Origin: Burkholderiales bacterium
GTDB lineage: Bacteria > Pseudomonadota > Gammaproteobacteria > Burkholderiales > Eutrophovitaceae
Direction: 5' to 3'
Length of the DNA stretch: 56,619 nucleotides
Assembly (NCBI GenBank): GCA_028379895.1
Contig: JAOEKQ010000002.1
Coordinates: 1 to 56,619 of the forward strand
This document shows, one piece after another, positions 10,098-20,358 of this stretch (position 1 is its first letter; the number at the start of each line of letters is the position of its first letter). The notes beneath the pieces are model-generated. The model worked only from the letters and a program-made list of their open reading frames with translations. It ran no database searches and was not told the DNA's origin. The position numbers were made by a program, and so were the translations under genes.

Positions 10098-12095
10098 ATG
10101 ACAAAAAATATGAACTATGCAGATGCGATTCGCGCGTTGGCAATGGACGCAGTGCAACAAGCGAACTCAGGTCATCCAGGAATGCCTATGGGTATGGCAG
10201 ATATTGCTGCTGTTCTTTGGCAAAAACATATAAGGCACAACCCAGCCAATCCGAAGTGGGTTAATCGAGATCGGTTTGTTATTTCTAATGGCCACGGATC
10301 AATGCTTTTGTATGCCGTGTTGCATTTGTCAGGATACGATTTGAGTATCGCAGAGCTTAAAAACTTTAGGCAGTTACATTCAAAAACCCCAGGCCATCCT
10401 GAATATGGCGTTACGCCAGGCGTAGAAACCACAACAGGCCCACTTGGTCAAGGCTTAGCTAACGCAGTGGGAATGGCGATTGCGGAAAAAGTTTTAGCTA
10501 GTGATTTTAATCGTCCAGATCATGAAATCATCAATCATTTTACTTATGTGTTTCTCGGAGATGGCTGCTTGATGGAGGGTGTGTCACATGAGGTATGTTC
10601 TTTGGCAGGGACTTTGGGTTTAAATAAATTAGTGCTTTTTTACGATGATAATGGCATCTCAATTGATTCAGAAAAAGGCGAAATGAGCAGCTGGTTCTCT
10701 GACGACACGCCGAAGAGATTTGAGTCCTACGGATGGAACGTCATACCAGATGTTGACGGGCATGATCCAGAAAAAATAGATGCCGCTATTGTTCAGGCGA
10801 AAGCAAGCAAACATAAACCTACGATAATTTGTTGTAAGACTATCATTGGTAAAGGATCGCCAAAAAAACAAAATACTGGTTCGTCACATGGAGCCCCTCT
10901 GGGAGAGGATGAGGTCGTGGCTACTAGGGACGCAATGGGCTGGCCTCACCCGCCTTTTGAAATACCGGATGAAGTTTATGCCGTTTGGAACGCTCAAGCT
11001 AAAGGGCAAGCAATGGAGAATGATTGGGCGGCGCTTCAGGGCAAGCACCAAAGTAAATATCCGGATCTAAATAAAGAGCTACACAGACGCTTGTCCGGAG
11101 CTACCCCTAATGATTGGGCAGAAAAACTAAATACTGAAACTCAGACTTGGAATGTTAACGCAGAAAAATTGGCAACACGAAAAGCATCACAGAATGCGTT
11201 GGAGTATTTGGGGTCAAATTTACCAGAATTGATCGGCGGGTCTGCAGACCTTGCAGCCTCCAATCTGACGATGTGGTCAGGATCAAAACCAATTACTGCA
11301 TCAAGTTCGGGTAATTATCTATTTTATGGGGTGCGAGAGTTTGGCATGGCTGCCATCATGAACGGACTTGCTCTGCACGGAGGGTTGATTCCCTATGGCG
11401 CAACATTCTTGGTTTTTTCAGATTATTGTCGCAATGCGTTACGAATGGCCGCATTGATGAATCTGAGATCAATCTTTGTGTTTACGCACGATTCAATTGG
11501 TTTGGGCGAAGACGGCCCCACTCACCAACCCGTCGAGCATACGACGAGCTTAAGAATAATACCTAATTTGGACGTGTGGAGACCATGCGATGCGGTCGAG
11601 ACCCTCGTGGCGTGGGGCGCAATGATCAAACGAGTCGATGGCCCAAGTTGCTTGCTAGCTACTCGTCAAGGGGTGCCTCATCAGGAGAAAACAAGCGATC
11701 AAATTAATGATATTTCCAAGGGCGGCTATGTGTTGAGTGGCTCTAATAATCCTCAAGCGATCATTTTGGCAACAGGGTCCGAGGTATCGCTTGCAATAGA
11801 GGCGCAGAAAGTACTTGAGTCAGAGGGGGTCTTTACTCGGGTTGTATCAATGCCCGCTACAAATGTATTTGATCGTCAGGATCTTGATTATCGTGAAGCT
11901 GTTTTACCTAAGGGGCTTCCTAAAGTTGCGGTTGAGGCAGGCGTTACAGATTTTTGGCGCAAATATGTAGGAACTGAGGGAGCTGTAGTAGGGGTGGACA
12001 CTTTTGGTGAGTCTGCTCCCGCCGCTACTTTGTATGAGCATTTTGGTGTCACTGTTCAAGCAGTTGTGGGCGCCGTTAAGGCAGTTAAAAGTTAG
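10098..12095 (+). CDS. tkt: transketolase
   Basis: Thiamine-diphosphate enzyme of the pentose phosphate pathway, moving two-carbon units between sugar phosphates. Visible motifs are the N-terminal SGHPGMPMG, the ThDP motif [13 protein letters not shown]...DDNGIS, and [12 protein letters not shown] in the pyrimidine-binding domain. I chose the ATG at 10098 (665 residues, the usual size) over an in-frame ATG at 10050 that adds 16 atypical residues; neither has a strong ribosome site. It heads the run tkt-gap-pgk-fba, all on the plus strand with gaps of 58-74 bases. Confidence 0.97.
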   Translation: MTKNMNYADAIRALAMDAVQQANSGHPGMPMGMADIAAVLWQKHIRHNPANPKWVNRDRFVISNGHGSMLLYAVLHLSGYDLSIAELKNFRQLHSKTPGHPEYGVTPGVETTTGPLGQGLANAVGMAIAEKVLASDFNRPDHEIINHFTYVFLGDGCLMEGVSHEVCSLAGTLGLNKLVLFYDDNGISIDSEKGEMSSWFSDDTPKRFESYGWNVIPDVDGHDPEKIDAAIVQAKASKHKPTIICCKTIIGKGSPKKQNTGSSHGAPLGEDEVVATRDAMGWPHPPFEIPDEVYAVWNAQAKGQAMENDWAALQGKHQSKYPDLNKELHRRLSGATPNDWAEKLNTETQTWNVNAEKLATRKASQNALEYLGSNLPELIGGSADLAASNLTMWSGSKPITASSSGNYLFYGVREFGMAAIMNGLALHGGLIPYGATFLVFSDYCRNALRMAALMNLRSIFVFTHDSIGLGEDGPTHQPVEHTTSLRIIPNLDVWRPCDAVETLVAWGAMIKRVDGPSCLLATRQGVPHQEKTSDQINDISKGGYVLSGSNNPQAIILATGSEVSLAIEAQKVLESEGVFTRVVSMPATNVFDRQDLDYREAVLPKGLPKVAVEAGVTDFWRKYVGTEGAVVGVDTFGESAPAATLYEHFGVTVQAVVGAVKAVKS

Positions 12096-12156
12096 TCGCC
12101 AATTTAAGGGCTAGCGTACTAAGTGAGATATAAATAATGATAGAAGGAGCTAACGT

Positions 12157-13170
12157 ATGACGATTCGCGTCGCAATTAACGGTTATGGTCGCATTGGAAG
12201 AAATATTCTCAGGGCGCACTACGAAGGAAATAAAGGTCACGATATCGAGATTGTTGCTATTAATGATCTTGGTGATGCGGCAACTAATGCACATTTGACC
12301 CAATATGATACGGCCCATGGCCGGTTTCCTGGTGATGTCTCTATTGAGGGCGATAACCTTATTGTGAATGGAGATAAAATTAAAGTAGTGGCTGAACGAA
12401 ACCCTGCGGCCTTGCCTTGGGCTGAGTTAAAAGTCGATGTGGTTCTCGAGTGCACAGGTTTTTTTGCATCCAAAGAAAAGGCCAGTGCGCATATCAAGGC
12501 TGGAGCAAAAAAAGTGGTTATATCTGCTCCCGGAGGTAAAGATGTTGATGCAACCATTGTTTATGGAGTCAATCATGAATCACTCACATCAAGGGCAGAG
12601 GTGATATCAAACGCCTCATGCACAACCAATTGTTTGGCTCCTGTCGTTAAAGCGCTGAATGATGCTGTAGGGGTTGTTAATGGGCTGATGACAACGATTC
12701 ACGCATACACTAACGATCAGGTTTTGACCGATGTTTATCACGAAGATTTGCGACGTGCCCGTTCTGCGACCATGTCTATGATCCCTACAAAAACTGGAGC
12801 TGCGGCGGCGGTGGGGTTGGTACTCCCAGAATTGAACGGTAAGTTAGATGGGTTTGCTATGCGTGTGCCAACAATCAATGTTTCAGTTGTTGATTTATCA
12901 TTTGTAGCGAAACGGTCAACCTCAGTGGCGGAGATTAACCAAATAATAAAAACAGCTTCGGAGGGAAGGTTAAAAGGAATACTTGAGTACAGCGATGGGC
13001 CTTTGGTATCAGTAGATTTTAACCATAACCCAGCATCTTCAATTTTTGACGCCACGTTAACGAAAGTTTCAGAGGGTACTTTAGTCAAAGTGTGCTCTTG
13101 GTATGATAATGAGTGGGGCTTTTCTAATCGCATGTTGGACACAACTGTGGCCCTGATGTCTGCGGTTTAG
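12157..13170 (+). CDS. gap: glyceraldehyde-3-phosphate dehydrogenase, type I
   Basis: Glycolytic and gluconeogenic NAD(P)-dependent dehydrogenase of 337 residues. The N-terminal Rossmann motif NGYGRIGRN is followed by INDLGD after the second strand. The catalytic motif [12 protein letters not shown] has Cys155, with His182 as the base. A strong AGAAGGAGC site precedes the ATG. The INDL stretch favours NAD over NADP, but cofactor use cannot be settled from sequence. It is second in the glycolytic run. Confidence 0.97.
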   Translation: MTIRVAINGYGRIGRNILRAHYEGNKGHDIEIVAINDLGDAATNAHLTQYDTAHGRFPGDVSIEGDNLIVNGDKIKVVAERNPAALPWAELKVDVVLECTGFFASKEKASAHIKAGAKKVVISAPGGKDVDATIVYGVNHESLTSRAEVISNASCTTNCLAPVVKALNDAVGVVNGLMTTIHAYTNDQVLTDVYHEDLRRARSATMSMIPTKTGAAAAVGLVLPELNGKLDGFAMRVPTINVSVVDLSFVAKRSTSVAEINQIIKTASEGRLKGILEYSDGPLVSVDFNHNPASSIFDATLTKVSEGTLVKVCSWYDNEWGFSNRMLDTTVALMSAV

Positions 13171-13244
13171 TGCTTCTAAGTTTTCAATAATGGGGCTCGT
13201 AAGGAGCGTGCTCTATTGCATAATCGATAATCGAGAACGAAGAT

Positions 13245-14432
13245 ATGAAATTTAAAACATTAGATGAGATAGCTCTTTTCGGTAAGCGCGTTCTAATTCG
13301 TTCCGATTTAAATGTTCCATTTAACGAAACTCGTGAGATATCTGATGACACGAGAATAGTTGCCTCTTTGCCTGCAATTCAGCAAGCGATGGCGTCTGGT
13401 GCTGCGGTTATGATAATGGCCCATCTCGGAAGGCCCAAAGCGGGCACATTTCAAGAGGAATTTTCCTTGGCACCCGTTGCGAAACATTTATCCAAACTAC
13501 TGGGAACAAATGTTCCACTTATTAAGGATTGGACGTCGGGTGTTGATGTTGGGCCTGGGCATGTCGTATTGCTTGAAAATTGTCGAATGAATTTAGGCGA
13601 AACCGACAATGATGAGGTTTTATCAAAAAAATTAGCTCTACTGTGTGACGTTTTCGTAAATGATGCTTTTGGTGCCGCCCATAGGGCCCATGCATCTACG
13701 TTCGGCGTAGCTCAATACGCTGACGAATGTTGCGCGGGGCCTTTAGTAGTAGAAGAGGTTAGAGCACTAACCAAGGCGCTAGCCTCGCCCAAGAAGCCTC
13801 TTGTGGCGATTGTTGGGGGCGCTAAGGTGTCTACAAAGCTTACTATCCTTTTAGAGTTGGCAAAAAAAGTCGATCACTTAATCGTTGGTGGTGGTATTGC
13901 TAATACCTTTTTGTTAGCTAAAGGAAAAAATATAGGTAGCTCTTTAGCGGAAAAGGATCTAGTTGAGGAGGCGAGTACTGTTATTGATCAGATTGAGTCG
14001 CGAGGAGGCAAAATACCTTTGCCCGTTGATATTGTTTGTGCCAAGACATTCAATCAAAACGCCGAAGCTACAAGAATGCTCATAGACGAGGTTAACAACA
14101 ATGATTTGATCCTTGATTTTGGATCTGAGACTATGAACGAAATAGCGAAAATTATTAAGAATGCTGGGACAATTGTTTGGAACGGACCCTTAGGTGTGTT
14201 TGAGTTTGATCAGTTCTCCAGTGGCACCCGAGTGTTATCGGAGGCCATCGCTGAGTCAGCAGGCTTTTCTATAGCGGGCGGAGGGGATACGATAGCTGCA
14301 GTCACTAAATTTGGGGTGACTGATAAAGTTAATTATATTTCTACAGCCGGCGGAGCTTTTTTAGAGTTTTTAGAGGGGAAAGCACTGCCAGCGTTAGACA
14401 TGCTTGAAAAGCGAGCTGTCGAGACCAAATAA
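13245..14432 (+). CDS. pgk: phosphoglycerate kinase
   Basis: Two-domain kinase interconverting 1,3-bisphosphoglycerate and 3-phosphoglycerate with ATP. Visible motifs are RSDLNVPF near the N-terminus, AHLGRPK for substrate binding, GGAKVSTK, and the nucleotide-side glycine motif GGGDTIAAV near the C-terminus. The 395 residues are standard. In many Burkholderiales a pyruvate kinase gene separates pgk from the class II aldolase; here fba follows directly after 58 bases. Confidence 0.97.
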   Translation: MKFKTLDEIALFGKRVLIRSDLNVPFNETREISDDTRIVASLPAIQQAMASGAAVMIMAHLGRPKAGTFQEEFSLAPVAKHLSKLLGTNVPLIKDWTSGVDVGPGHVVLLENCRMNLGETDNDEVLSKKLALLCDVFVNDAFGAAHRAHASTFGVAQYADECCAGPLVVEEVRALTKALASPKKPLVAIVGGAKVSTKLTILLELAKKVDHLIVGGGIANTFLLAKGKNIGSSLAEKDLVEEASTVIDQIESRGGKIPLPVDIVCAKTFNQNAEATRMLIDEVNNNDLILDFGSETMNEIAKIIKNAGTIVWNGPLGVFEFDQFSSGTRVLSEAIAESAGFSIAGGGDTIAAVTKFGVTDKVNYISTAGGAFLEFLEGKALPALDMLEKRAVETK

Positions 14433-14490
14433 AGTTTAGTGGCCCTGGACGGCCGATTAATTCTAATTTTGATATAAAGGATTTTGACAT

Positions 14491-15534
14491 ATGGCTTTAG
14501 TTTCTATGAGGCAGTTGCTTGATCATGCTGCTGAGAATAATTACGGAGTGCCAGCGTTTAATGTAAATAATCTTGAACAGGTACAAGCAATCATGGAGGC
14601 GGCCTCTGAGACTTCAAGTCCAGTGATAATGCAAGCGTCAGCTGGCGCGCGAAAATATGCTGGTGAACCATTCCTCAGACACCTGATACTGGCCGCTATT
14701 GAACAATATCCCGATATCCCTATCGTTATGCATCAAGATCATGGTGCGTCGCCAGCTGTCTGTCAGCGCTCTATTCGCTCTGGGTTTTCTAGTGTGATGA
14801 TGGACGGCTCATTAGAAGAGGATGCCAAAACACCAGCATCTTATGAATATAACGTGGATGTTACAAAACACGTAGTAGATATGGCTCATTCTGTGGGTGT
14901 TTCCGTGGAGGGAGAGCTTGGCTGCTTGGGGTCGCTGGAGACGATGGAGGCAGGCAAAGAAGATGGATCTGGTGCAGAGGGAACACTAACAATGGACATG
15001 TTGTTAACTGATCCGGAGCAGGCTGCTGACTTTGTGGCAAAGACCGGTGTTGACGCATTAGCTATCGCTATCGGAACGTCGCATGGCGCATATAAATTTA
15101 CGCGAAAACCAACGGGAGACATTTTAGCGATAGATCGTATTCGCGCAATTCATAATAAAATTCCCAATACTCATCTTGTGATGCATGGTTCGTCGAGCGT
15201 TCCACAGGAGTGGCTAACAATAATCCGTGAGCATGGCGGGGATATGAAGGAGACTTATGGTGTCCCGGTGGAAGAAATTCAGGAGGGCATTAAGCACGGT
15301 GTTCGCAAAATTAATATCGATACCGATATTCGTTTAGCTATGACGGGCGCCATTCGACGAGCGTTCGATAATGATAAGGGTGAATTTGATCCAAGAAAGT
15401 ATCTCAAGCCAGCGAAAGAAGCAGCAAAGTCTATTTGTAAAGATCGATTTGAGGCGTTTGGAACAGCAGGGAATTCTGGAAAAATAAAGCCTATGCCGCT
15501 TGACGATATTGCGTTTATTTATGAAAACGCGTAA
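14491..15534 (+). CDS. fba: class II fructose-bisphosphate aldolase
   Basis: Zinc-dependent aldolase, 347 residues. Zinc-ligand motifs are visible as MHQDHGAS and GTSHGAYKF, with HGSSSVP further on; the substrate-side stretch FSSVMMDGS is also intact. It belongs to the longer class II type found in betaproteobacterial glycolytic and Calvin-cycle operons. No RuBisCO or phosphoribulokinase gene is in view, so glycolysis or gluconeogenesis is the simplest role. It is the last gene of the tkt-gap-pgk-fba run. Confidence 0.96.
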   Translation: MALVSMRQLLDHAAENNYGVPAFNVNNLEQVQAIMEAASETSSPVIMQASAGARKYAGEPFLRHLILAAIEQYPDIPIVMHQDHGASPAVCQRSIRSGFSSVMMDGSLEEDAKTPASYEYNVDVTKHVVDMAHSVGVSVEGELGCLGSLETMEAGKEDGSGAEGTLTMDMLLTDPEQAADFVAKTGVDALAIAIGTSHGAYKFTRKPTGDILAIDRIRAIHNKIPNTHLVMHGSSSVPQEWLTIIREHGGDMKETYGVPVEEIQEGIKHGVRKINIDTDIRLAMTGAIRRAFDNDKGEFDPRKYLKPAKEAAKSICKDRFEAFGTAGNSGKIKPMPLDDIAFIYENA

Positions 15535-15579
15535 CGCCTAAAGATTTTTAAATAATAAGAAAATATCCAAAGCAAAGTG

Positions 15580-16098
15580 ATGAGCAAAATTCGTAAACCT
15601 AGCAAACCAATTGTAGGAATTATTATGGGTAGCGAGAGCGATTGGGATATTATGAAATACTCATCCGATTGCTTAGAGTCATTTGGTGTCATCCATGAAA
15701 CGCGTGTTGTTTCCGCGCATCGCACGCCAGATGAGATGTTCCAATATGCGGAGGAGGCTCAAAGTAGGGGGATAAAAATTATAATTGCGGGCGCCGGGGG
15801 CTCGGCACACCTACCAGGAATGATTGCATCTAAAACGACGATACCGGTCCTGGGCGTTCCAGTTACCACAAAGTCCATGAATGGTCTTGACTCCCTCCTC
15901 TCCATAGTGCAAATGCCTAAAGGAATACCGGTAGCAACTTTTGCTGTTGGTGAAGCTGGCGCTGCCAATGCGGCGCTTTTCGCGGTGGCATTTTTGGCGC
16001 TAGATGATGAAAGATTGAGCAGAAAGCTTATTACGTTTCGTAAGCGCCAGCGAACGAAAGTCAGGGCAATGAAATTGCCTGTAAAACGTCTGAAGTAA
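15580..16098 (+). CDS. purE: 5-(carboxyamino)imidazole ribonucleotide mutase
   Basis: Class I PurE converts N5-CAIR to CAIR in purine synthesis. The motifs GSESDWDIM near the N-terminus and GAGGSAHLPGM, which form the active-site loop, are both intact. I start it at the ATG at 15580 (172 residues); a GTG one codon upstream is possible. It is followed without a gap by purK (TAATG overlap), which supplies its N5-CAIR substrate, and then purC. Confidence 0.96.
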   Translation: MSKIRKPSKPIVGIIMGSESDWDIMKYSSDCLESFGVIHETRVVSAHRTPDEMFQYAEEAQSRGIKIIIAGAGGSAHLPGMIASKTTIPVLGVPVTTKSMNGLDSLLSIVQMPKGIPVATFAVGEAGAANAALFAVAFLALDDERLSRKLITFRKRQRTKVRAMKLPVKRLK

Positions 16099-17228
16099 TG
16101 ATTCGACCAGGATCTTGGCTAGGAATCCTCGGAGGGGGACAGCTTGGGAGAATGTTTACGCAAGCAGCTCAAAGTATGGGCTACAGAGTGGTCGTTCTCG
16201 ACCCTGACCCCTCGAGTCCTGGTGGACGGATTTCGGATAGCCATTTGATGACTGAGTATGATGACCTGGACGGATTAAAAGAGCTCGCGCGAGTCTCATC
16301 TGCAGTGACCACTGAATTTGAAAATATTCCAGCGGATAGTCTTCGTTTCCTCAGTGATTTGCTGTCAGTAAGTCCTCAGGCGGAGGCCGTTGAAGTGGCG
16401 CAGGACAGAATTCGTGAAAAGGCATTTTTAGATAAACATGGATTTAGGGTGGTGCCTTACACAATTTTTAATGATGCTAATGACCTTGCTAATCTTTCAC
16501 AAAGGTTAGTTTACCCGGGGCTTTTAAAGGTCAGTCGTTTTGGTTATGACGGAAAAGGGCAGCTCCTGATTGAGGATTTGACTGAACTTAAAGCTGGGTT
16601 TGAAAAGCTCGGTGGCGTACCTTGTGTGTTTGAACAGTTTTTGCCGCTCGAAGCTGAGGTGTCAGTCATTGTTGCCCGAGATGAAATGGGAGTTGCTACT
16701 GTTTTCCCGGTTGCAGAGAATCAACATCGCAATGGGATACTAGATGTAACGATTGCTCCAGCACGTGTTGATAATACGATTGTGTCCGAAGCTAAACAAA
16801 TTGCTTTATCTCTTGGTGAGGTACTCCAATACAAAGGGGTATTGTGCGTGGAGTTTTTTGTTTTGAGTGATGGCGTATTAGTGATTAACGAGATAGCTCC
16901 CAGGCCCCATAATAGTGGGCACTTTTCAATGGATGCTTGTAGTGTTTCTCAGTTTGAGCAACAAGTCCGCGTTACCGGTGGTTTGCCTTTGATCAAACCA
17001 ATTCAGCACACTCCTGCTGTAATGATTAATCTTTTGGGAGATTTATGGGAAAACGGAGAGCCCCCTTGGGGTCAAATCTTAAATGATGACCGTGTCCGGG
17101 TTCACCTTTATGGTAAGGATGAAGCGCGCTCAGGACGTAAGATGGGACACTTAACTATTATCGATAAGAACTTGGATGAGGCTCTAATCTTATCTCAGCG
17201 AATTAAGACAATATTGGGAAAGAAGTGA
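16098..17228 (+). CDS. purK: 5-(carboxyamino)imidazole ribonucleotide synthase
   Basis: ATP-grasp enzyme that carboxylates AIR to N5-CAIR using bicarbonate. It opens with the glycine-rich GILGGGQLGRM, has the ATP-grasp segment KVSRFGYDGKGQ, and the metal-binding NEIAPRPHNSGH stretch typical of PurK. The 376 residues are normal. The ATG overlaps the purE stop and the gene's own stop overlaps the GTG start of purC, so the three are translationally coupled. Confidence 0.96.
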   Translation: MIRPGSWLGILGGGQLGRMFTQAAQSMGYRVVVLDPDPSSPGGRISDSHLMTEYDDLDGLKELARVSSAVTTEFENIPADSLRFLSDLLSVSPQAEAVEVAQDRIREKAFLDKHGFRVVPYTIFNDANDLANLSQRLVYPGLLKVSRFGYDGKGQLLIEDLTELKAGFEKLGGVPCVFEQFLPLEAEVSVIVARDEMGVATVFPVAENQHRNGILDVTIAPARVDNTIVSEAKQIALSLGEVLQYKGVLCVEFFVLSDGVLVINEIAPRPHNSGHFSMDACSVSQFEQQVRVTGGLPLIKPIQHTPAVMINLLGDLWENGEPPWGQILNDDRVRVHLYGKDEARSGRKMGHLTIIDKNLDEALILSQRIKTILGKK

Positions 17229-18118
17229 ATATAGGCCAATCAAACGCAATTTTCGAAACAAAGATCACTTCGTTAGAACTTTTATATCGAGGTAAAGTTC
17301 GAGACATATATAGTATCGATGCTGACCGTTTGCTTGTAGTTCAAACGGATCGATTGTCGGCGTTCGATGTCGTTTTGCCAGACCCAATCCCTGGTAAAGG
17401 CTGCTTACTTACAGAGCTTTCGGTGTTTTGGTTTAAAAAATTAGCTCATGTAATTTCTAATCACTGGTTAGATCAGTCGCCGCAGGATTTTGTAACCGAT
17501 GAAGAATTAGATCAAATTAAGGGTCGTGCCATGGTGGTGCGTAGGCTCACGCCGCTACCAGTCGAAGCGATTGTTCGAGGGTATTTAGCAGGGTCAGGAT
17601 GGAAGGAGTATCAGCAAACGGAGAAAATATGTGGTATTTCGCTGCCTCCAAATCTTCGAGAAGCACAAAAACTACCTCAAACTATCTTTACTCCATCAAC
17701 GAAGGCCGAAATTGGAGACCATGATGAAAATATACCTTTTGCGGTAGTGGAAGAAAAAATAGGGAAAGAATATGCCAGCATGATTCGAGATGTTTCTTGT
17801 AACCTTTATGAAGAGGCATCCGCTTATGCTCTTGAACGAGGCATTATTATTGCTGACACTAAGTTTGAGTTTGGAACCGATTCCAGCGGTGAGCTTTATC
17901 TTATTGATGAAGCATTAACTTCAGATTCCTCTAGATTTTGGCCTCAAAATCAATATTTCGTCGGATCGAGCCCTCCCTCCTTTGACAAACAATTTGTTCG
18001 TGATTGGCTTGAATCAATTTCGTGGGATAAAAGACCACCAGCGCCTGATGTTCCCAAAGACATTGTTCAGAGAACCTTAGATAAATATCGAGAAGCCCTC
18101 ACTTTGCTTACTAGATGA
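17225..18118 (+). CDS. purC: phosphoribosylaminoimidazole-succinocarboxamide synthase
   Basis: SAICAR synthetase, joining CAIR and aspartate with ATP. The N-terminal LYRGKVRDIYSID and the mid-protein motifs VEAIVRGYLAGSGW and DTKFEFG mark the family. The 297 residues fit the longer proteobacterial and yeast-like type rather than the roughly 237-residue E. coli form. It begins with GTG in a GTGA overlap with purK. It is the last of the three purine genes. Confidence 0.96.
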   Translation: MNIGQSNAIFETKITSLELLYRGKVRDIYSIDADRLLVVQTDRLSAFDVVLPDPIPGKGCLLTELSVFWFKKLAHVISNHWLDQSPQDFVTDEELDQIKGRAMVVRRLTPLPVEAIVRGYLAGSGWKEYQQTEKICGISLPPNLREAQKLPQTIFTPSTKAEIGDHDENIPFAVVEEKIGKEYASMIRDVSCNLYEEASAYALERGIIIADTKFEFGTDSSGELYLIDEALTSDSSRFWPQNQYFVGSSPPSFDKQFVRDWLESISWDKRPPAPDVPKDIVQRTLDKYREALTLLTR

Positions 18119-18128
18119 ATCTCCAGGG

Positions 18129-19100
18129 GTGATTTTGAGCAAACGAATTACTACGGATATATCGGCAGCTGCGCGTTTATTAACCGAGGGACAATTGGTC
18201 GCCTTTCCAACGGAAACAGTGTATGGATTAGGAGCTGATGCGTTGAATCCAGACGCGGTCAGGCGTGTGTATGAGGCGAAATCCAGACCTCTTGGTCATC
18301 CGTTGATTATTCATGTTGGTAGTACTCATTTAATTGACGAGTTAGCTCAGGACATACCAGATAACGCAAGGGCCTTGATTAGGTATTTTTGGCCTGGGCC
18401 TTTAACATTGGTATTGAAAGCGTCAGATAACGTACCTCGCATTGTTACGGGTGGTCAGGACACAGTTGCGATTAGATTTCCTGCGCATCCTATGGCGATT
18501 GCTTTGCTAAAAGAATTTGGTGGTGGAGTGGTTGGTCCATCAGCTAATAAGTTTGGTCATTTATCCCCAACGAAAGCAGCTGACGTAGATAGAGACTTTG
18601 GGCCAGAGGTTGGTCTCATTCTTAATGGGGCGTCTTGTGCCGTAGGTATAGAGTCGACTATTATTGGGTTTGATGGCGAGTTTCCTGTTATGTTGCGGCC
18701 CGGAATGATAACCAAGAGAGCGATTTCGGCAGAAATCTCAAAAGAGTTTTTTGAAGTGGGAGCCAAGTCCCCAAGAGTTCCCGGATCTTTATCGGCGCAT
18801 TATGCGCCAACTACGAGGCTAGTCGTTCTGCACACGGACGATATTCGGCGATATTTAAAAGAAAATTCTGAATTGCACGGCGTTGCCTTACTAACTATTA
18901 CTTCGTTTTTTAAAACACATCCGATTAATAAAATGATCGTAGCATCGACAGATCCTGACGATTACGCTAAAAATTTGTATGAGTCGTTAAGAGTGCTTGA
19001 TCGCGTTGGGGCTAAGGTAATAATTGTTGAGGCAGTACCTTTAACAGATGCTTGGGATGGAATTCGAGACCGGTTGGAAAGAGCCGCAGGTTCTTTTTAG
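18129..19100 (+). CDS. L-threonylcarbamoyladenylate synthase, long Sua5 form
   Basis: Makes threonylcarbamoyl-AMP for the t6A37 modification of ANN-decoding tRNAs. An N-terminal YrdC domain (about 1-205; FPTETVYGLGADA, KSRPLGHPL, FWPGPLTL) is followed by a linker containing SPRVPGSLSAHYAP and a C-terminal Sua5 domain, giving the 323-residue long form. The start is uncertain: a GTG at 18129 leaves only a few bases after the AGGGG site, while an in-frame TTG at 18135 is better spaced. Its stop shares bases with the stop of the convergent aminotransferase gene. Confidence 0.92.
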   Translation: MILSKRITTDISAAARLLTEGQLVAFPTETVYGLGADALNPDAVRRVYEAKSRPLGHPLIIHVGSTHLIDELAQDIPDNARALIRYFWPGPLTLVLKASDNVPRIVTGGQDTVAIRFPAHPMAIALLKEFGGGVVGPSANKFGHLSPTKAADVDRDFGPEVGLILNGASCAVGIESTIIGFDGEFPVMLRPGMITKRAISAEISKEFFEVGAKSPRVPGSLSAHYAPTTRLVVLHTDDIRRYLKENSELHGVALLTITSFFKTHPINKMIVASTDPDDYAKNLYESLRVLDRVGAKVIIVEAVPLTDAWDGIRDRLERAAGSF

Positions 19101-20272
19101 TCAGTAAGCACTAAATAATCGAGGGCTTTGGAAACCCCACCCGCATTAAAGGAAAAAGAACATATCTTCAACCCCATCTCTATACCTGATAGGGCGCCGG
19201 CTAAAGATAAATCATTTAGGTCTCCTAGATGACCAATTCGAAATACTCGATCGTTAAATTTACCCAGTCCTGTTCCGAGTGACATATCGAATTTACTGAG
19301 AATTATTTGTCGTAATTGATTGGCACTCGCGTTAGCTGGTGTCATAACTGCGGTAACAGTGCTACTGAACGCAGTTGGGTCTTGACACACCATTTGCAGC
19401 CCCCAGTGTTGAACCGCTGCCCTTGTAGCCGCCGCGTGGCGAGTGTGCCTATTAAAAACGTTTTGGAGACCTATTTCATCCAAAATGAGTTTGAGTGATT
19501 CTTGTAGCCCAAAAATAAGATTTGTTGCTGGCGTATAAGGGAAATATCCCTTTTTGTTATGACTTAGCATTTCACTCCAATTCCAATAACTCTTAGGGAA
19601 TTGAGAATTTGCATGACATTTCAACGCCCGGTCGCTAACCGCATTGAAGGATAACCCTGGAGGCAGCATCAAGCCCTTTTGAGATCCACCAATGGATACG
19701 TCAACTTGCCATTTGTCATGCTGATAGTCAATTGAGGCTAATGAAGATACGGTATCGACTAATAGCAGTGCCGGATGTTGTACCTCGTCGATTGCTTTTC
19801 TCACTTTGGTTATATCGGATGTTACGCCTGTTGACGTTTCGTTATGTACGATACAAACAGCTTTAATATGTTGGTTACGATCGTTTTTAAGATGTTTAGA
19901 TAACCGTGAAGGATCGACAGGTGAATGCCAATCAGATTCGAGTACGTCAACGTTAAAGCCAAGGTTGGTCGCGAGATGTTTCCATTGGGATGCAAAGTAT
20001 CCAGTGTCATATATGAGAATGGTATCGCCAGGATTAAGTACGTTAGTGAGCGCGGCTTCCCAGGCTCCCGTACCCGATGAAGGAAACATAAAGACGGGCT
20101 TATTCGTTTTGAATATTCTTTGGAGATTAGATAATACCTCCAAGCCGAGCCGACCAAACTCGTCGCTTCGATGATCAATAGTGGGTTTAGCGAGCGCTGC
20201 GAGCACCACCTCAGGAATATTTGTAGGACCCGGAATTTGTAGAAAGTGTCGACCAGGCCGATGACTGCTCAT
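19097..20272 (-). CDS. class V aminotransferase, serine/alanine--glyoxylate type
   Basis: PLP enzyme of 391 residues from the alanine/serine-glyoxylate aminotransferase family. The N-terminus has the family motif IPGPTNIPE, and the PLP lysine lies in GGSQKGLM after the LLVDTVSSL strand. It probably transfers an amino group to glyoxylate, giving glycine; the donor (serine or alanine) is not decided by what I can see. It lies 86 bases downstream of the dehydratase gene on the same strand, probably cotranscribed. A second, diverged member of the family is at 36900-38132. The ATG at 20272 fits the family N-terminus. Confidence 0.88.
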   Translation of the reverse strand: MSSHRPGRHFLQIPGPTNIPEVVLAALAKPTIDHRSDEFGRLGLEVLSNLQRIFKTNKPVFMFPSSGTGAWEAALTNVLNPGDTILIYDTGYFASQWKHLATNLGFNVDVLESDWHSPVDPSRLSKHLKNDRNQHIKAVCIVHNETSTGVTSDITKVRKAIDEVQHPALLLVDTVSSLASIDYQHDKWQVDVSIGGSQKGLMLPPGLSFNAVSDRALKCHANSQFPKSYWNWSEMLSHNKKGYFPYTPATNLIFGLQESLKLILDEIGLQNVFNRHTRHAAATRAAVQHWGLQMVCQDPTAFSSTVTAVMTPANASANQLRQIILSKFDMSLGTGLGKFNDRVFRIGHLGDLNDLSLAGALSGIEMGLKICSFSFNAGGVSKALDYLVLTD

Positions 20273-20358
20273 GTGATTGTACCTGTTGGTGATTTTGTTG
20301 GTGGGGTAAATAGTATGTTTAAACTAGTGTCCATGAGGTTATTTTGCTTGCGTTGTAA

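Noticed and set aside
14491..15534. Calvin-cycle operon
   Set aside because: tkt-gap-pgk-fba can be a cbb cluster, but no RuBisCO, phosphoribulokinase or cbbR is present, and purine genes follow directly.
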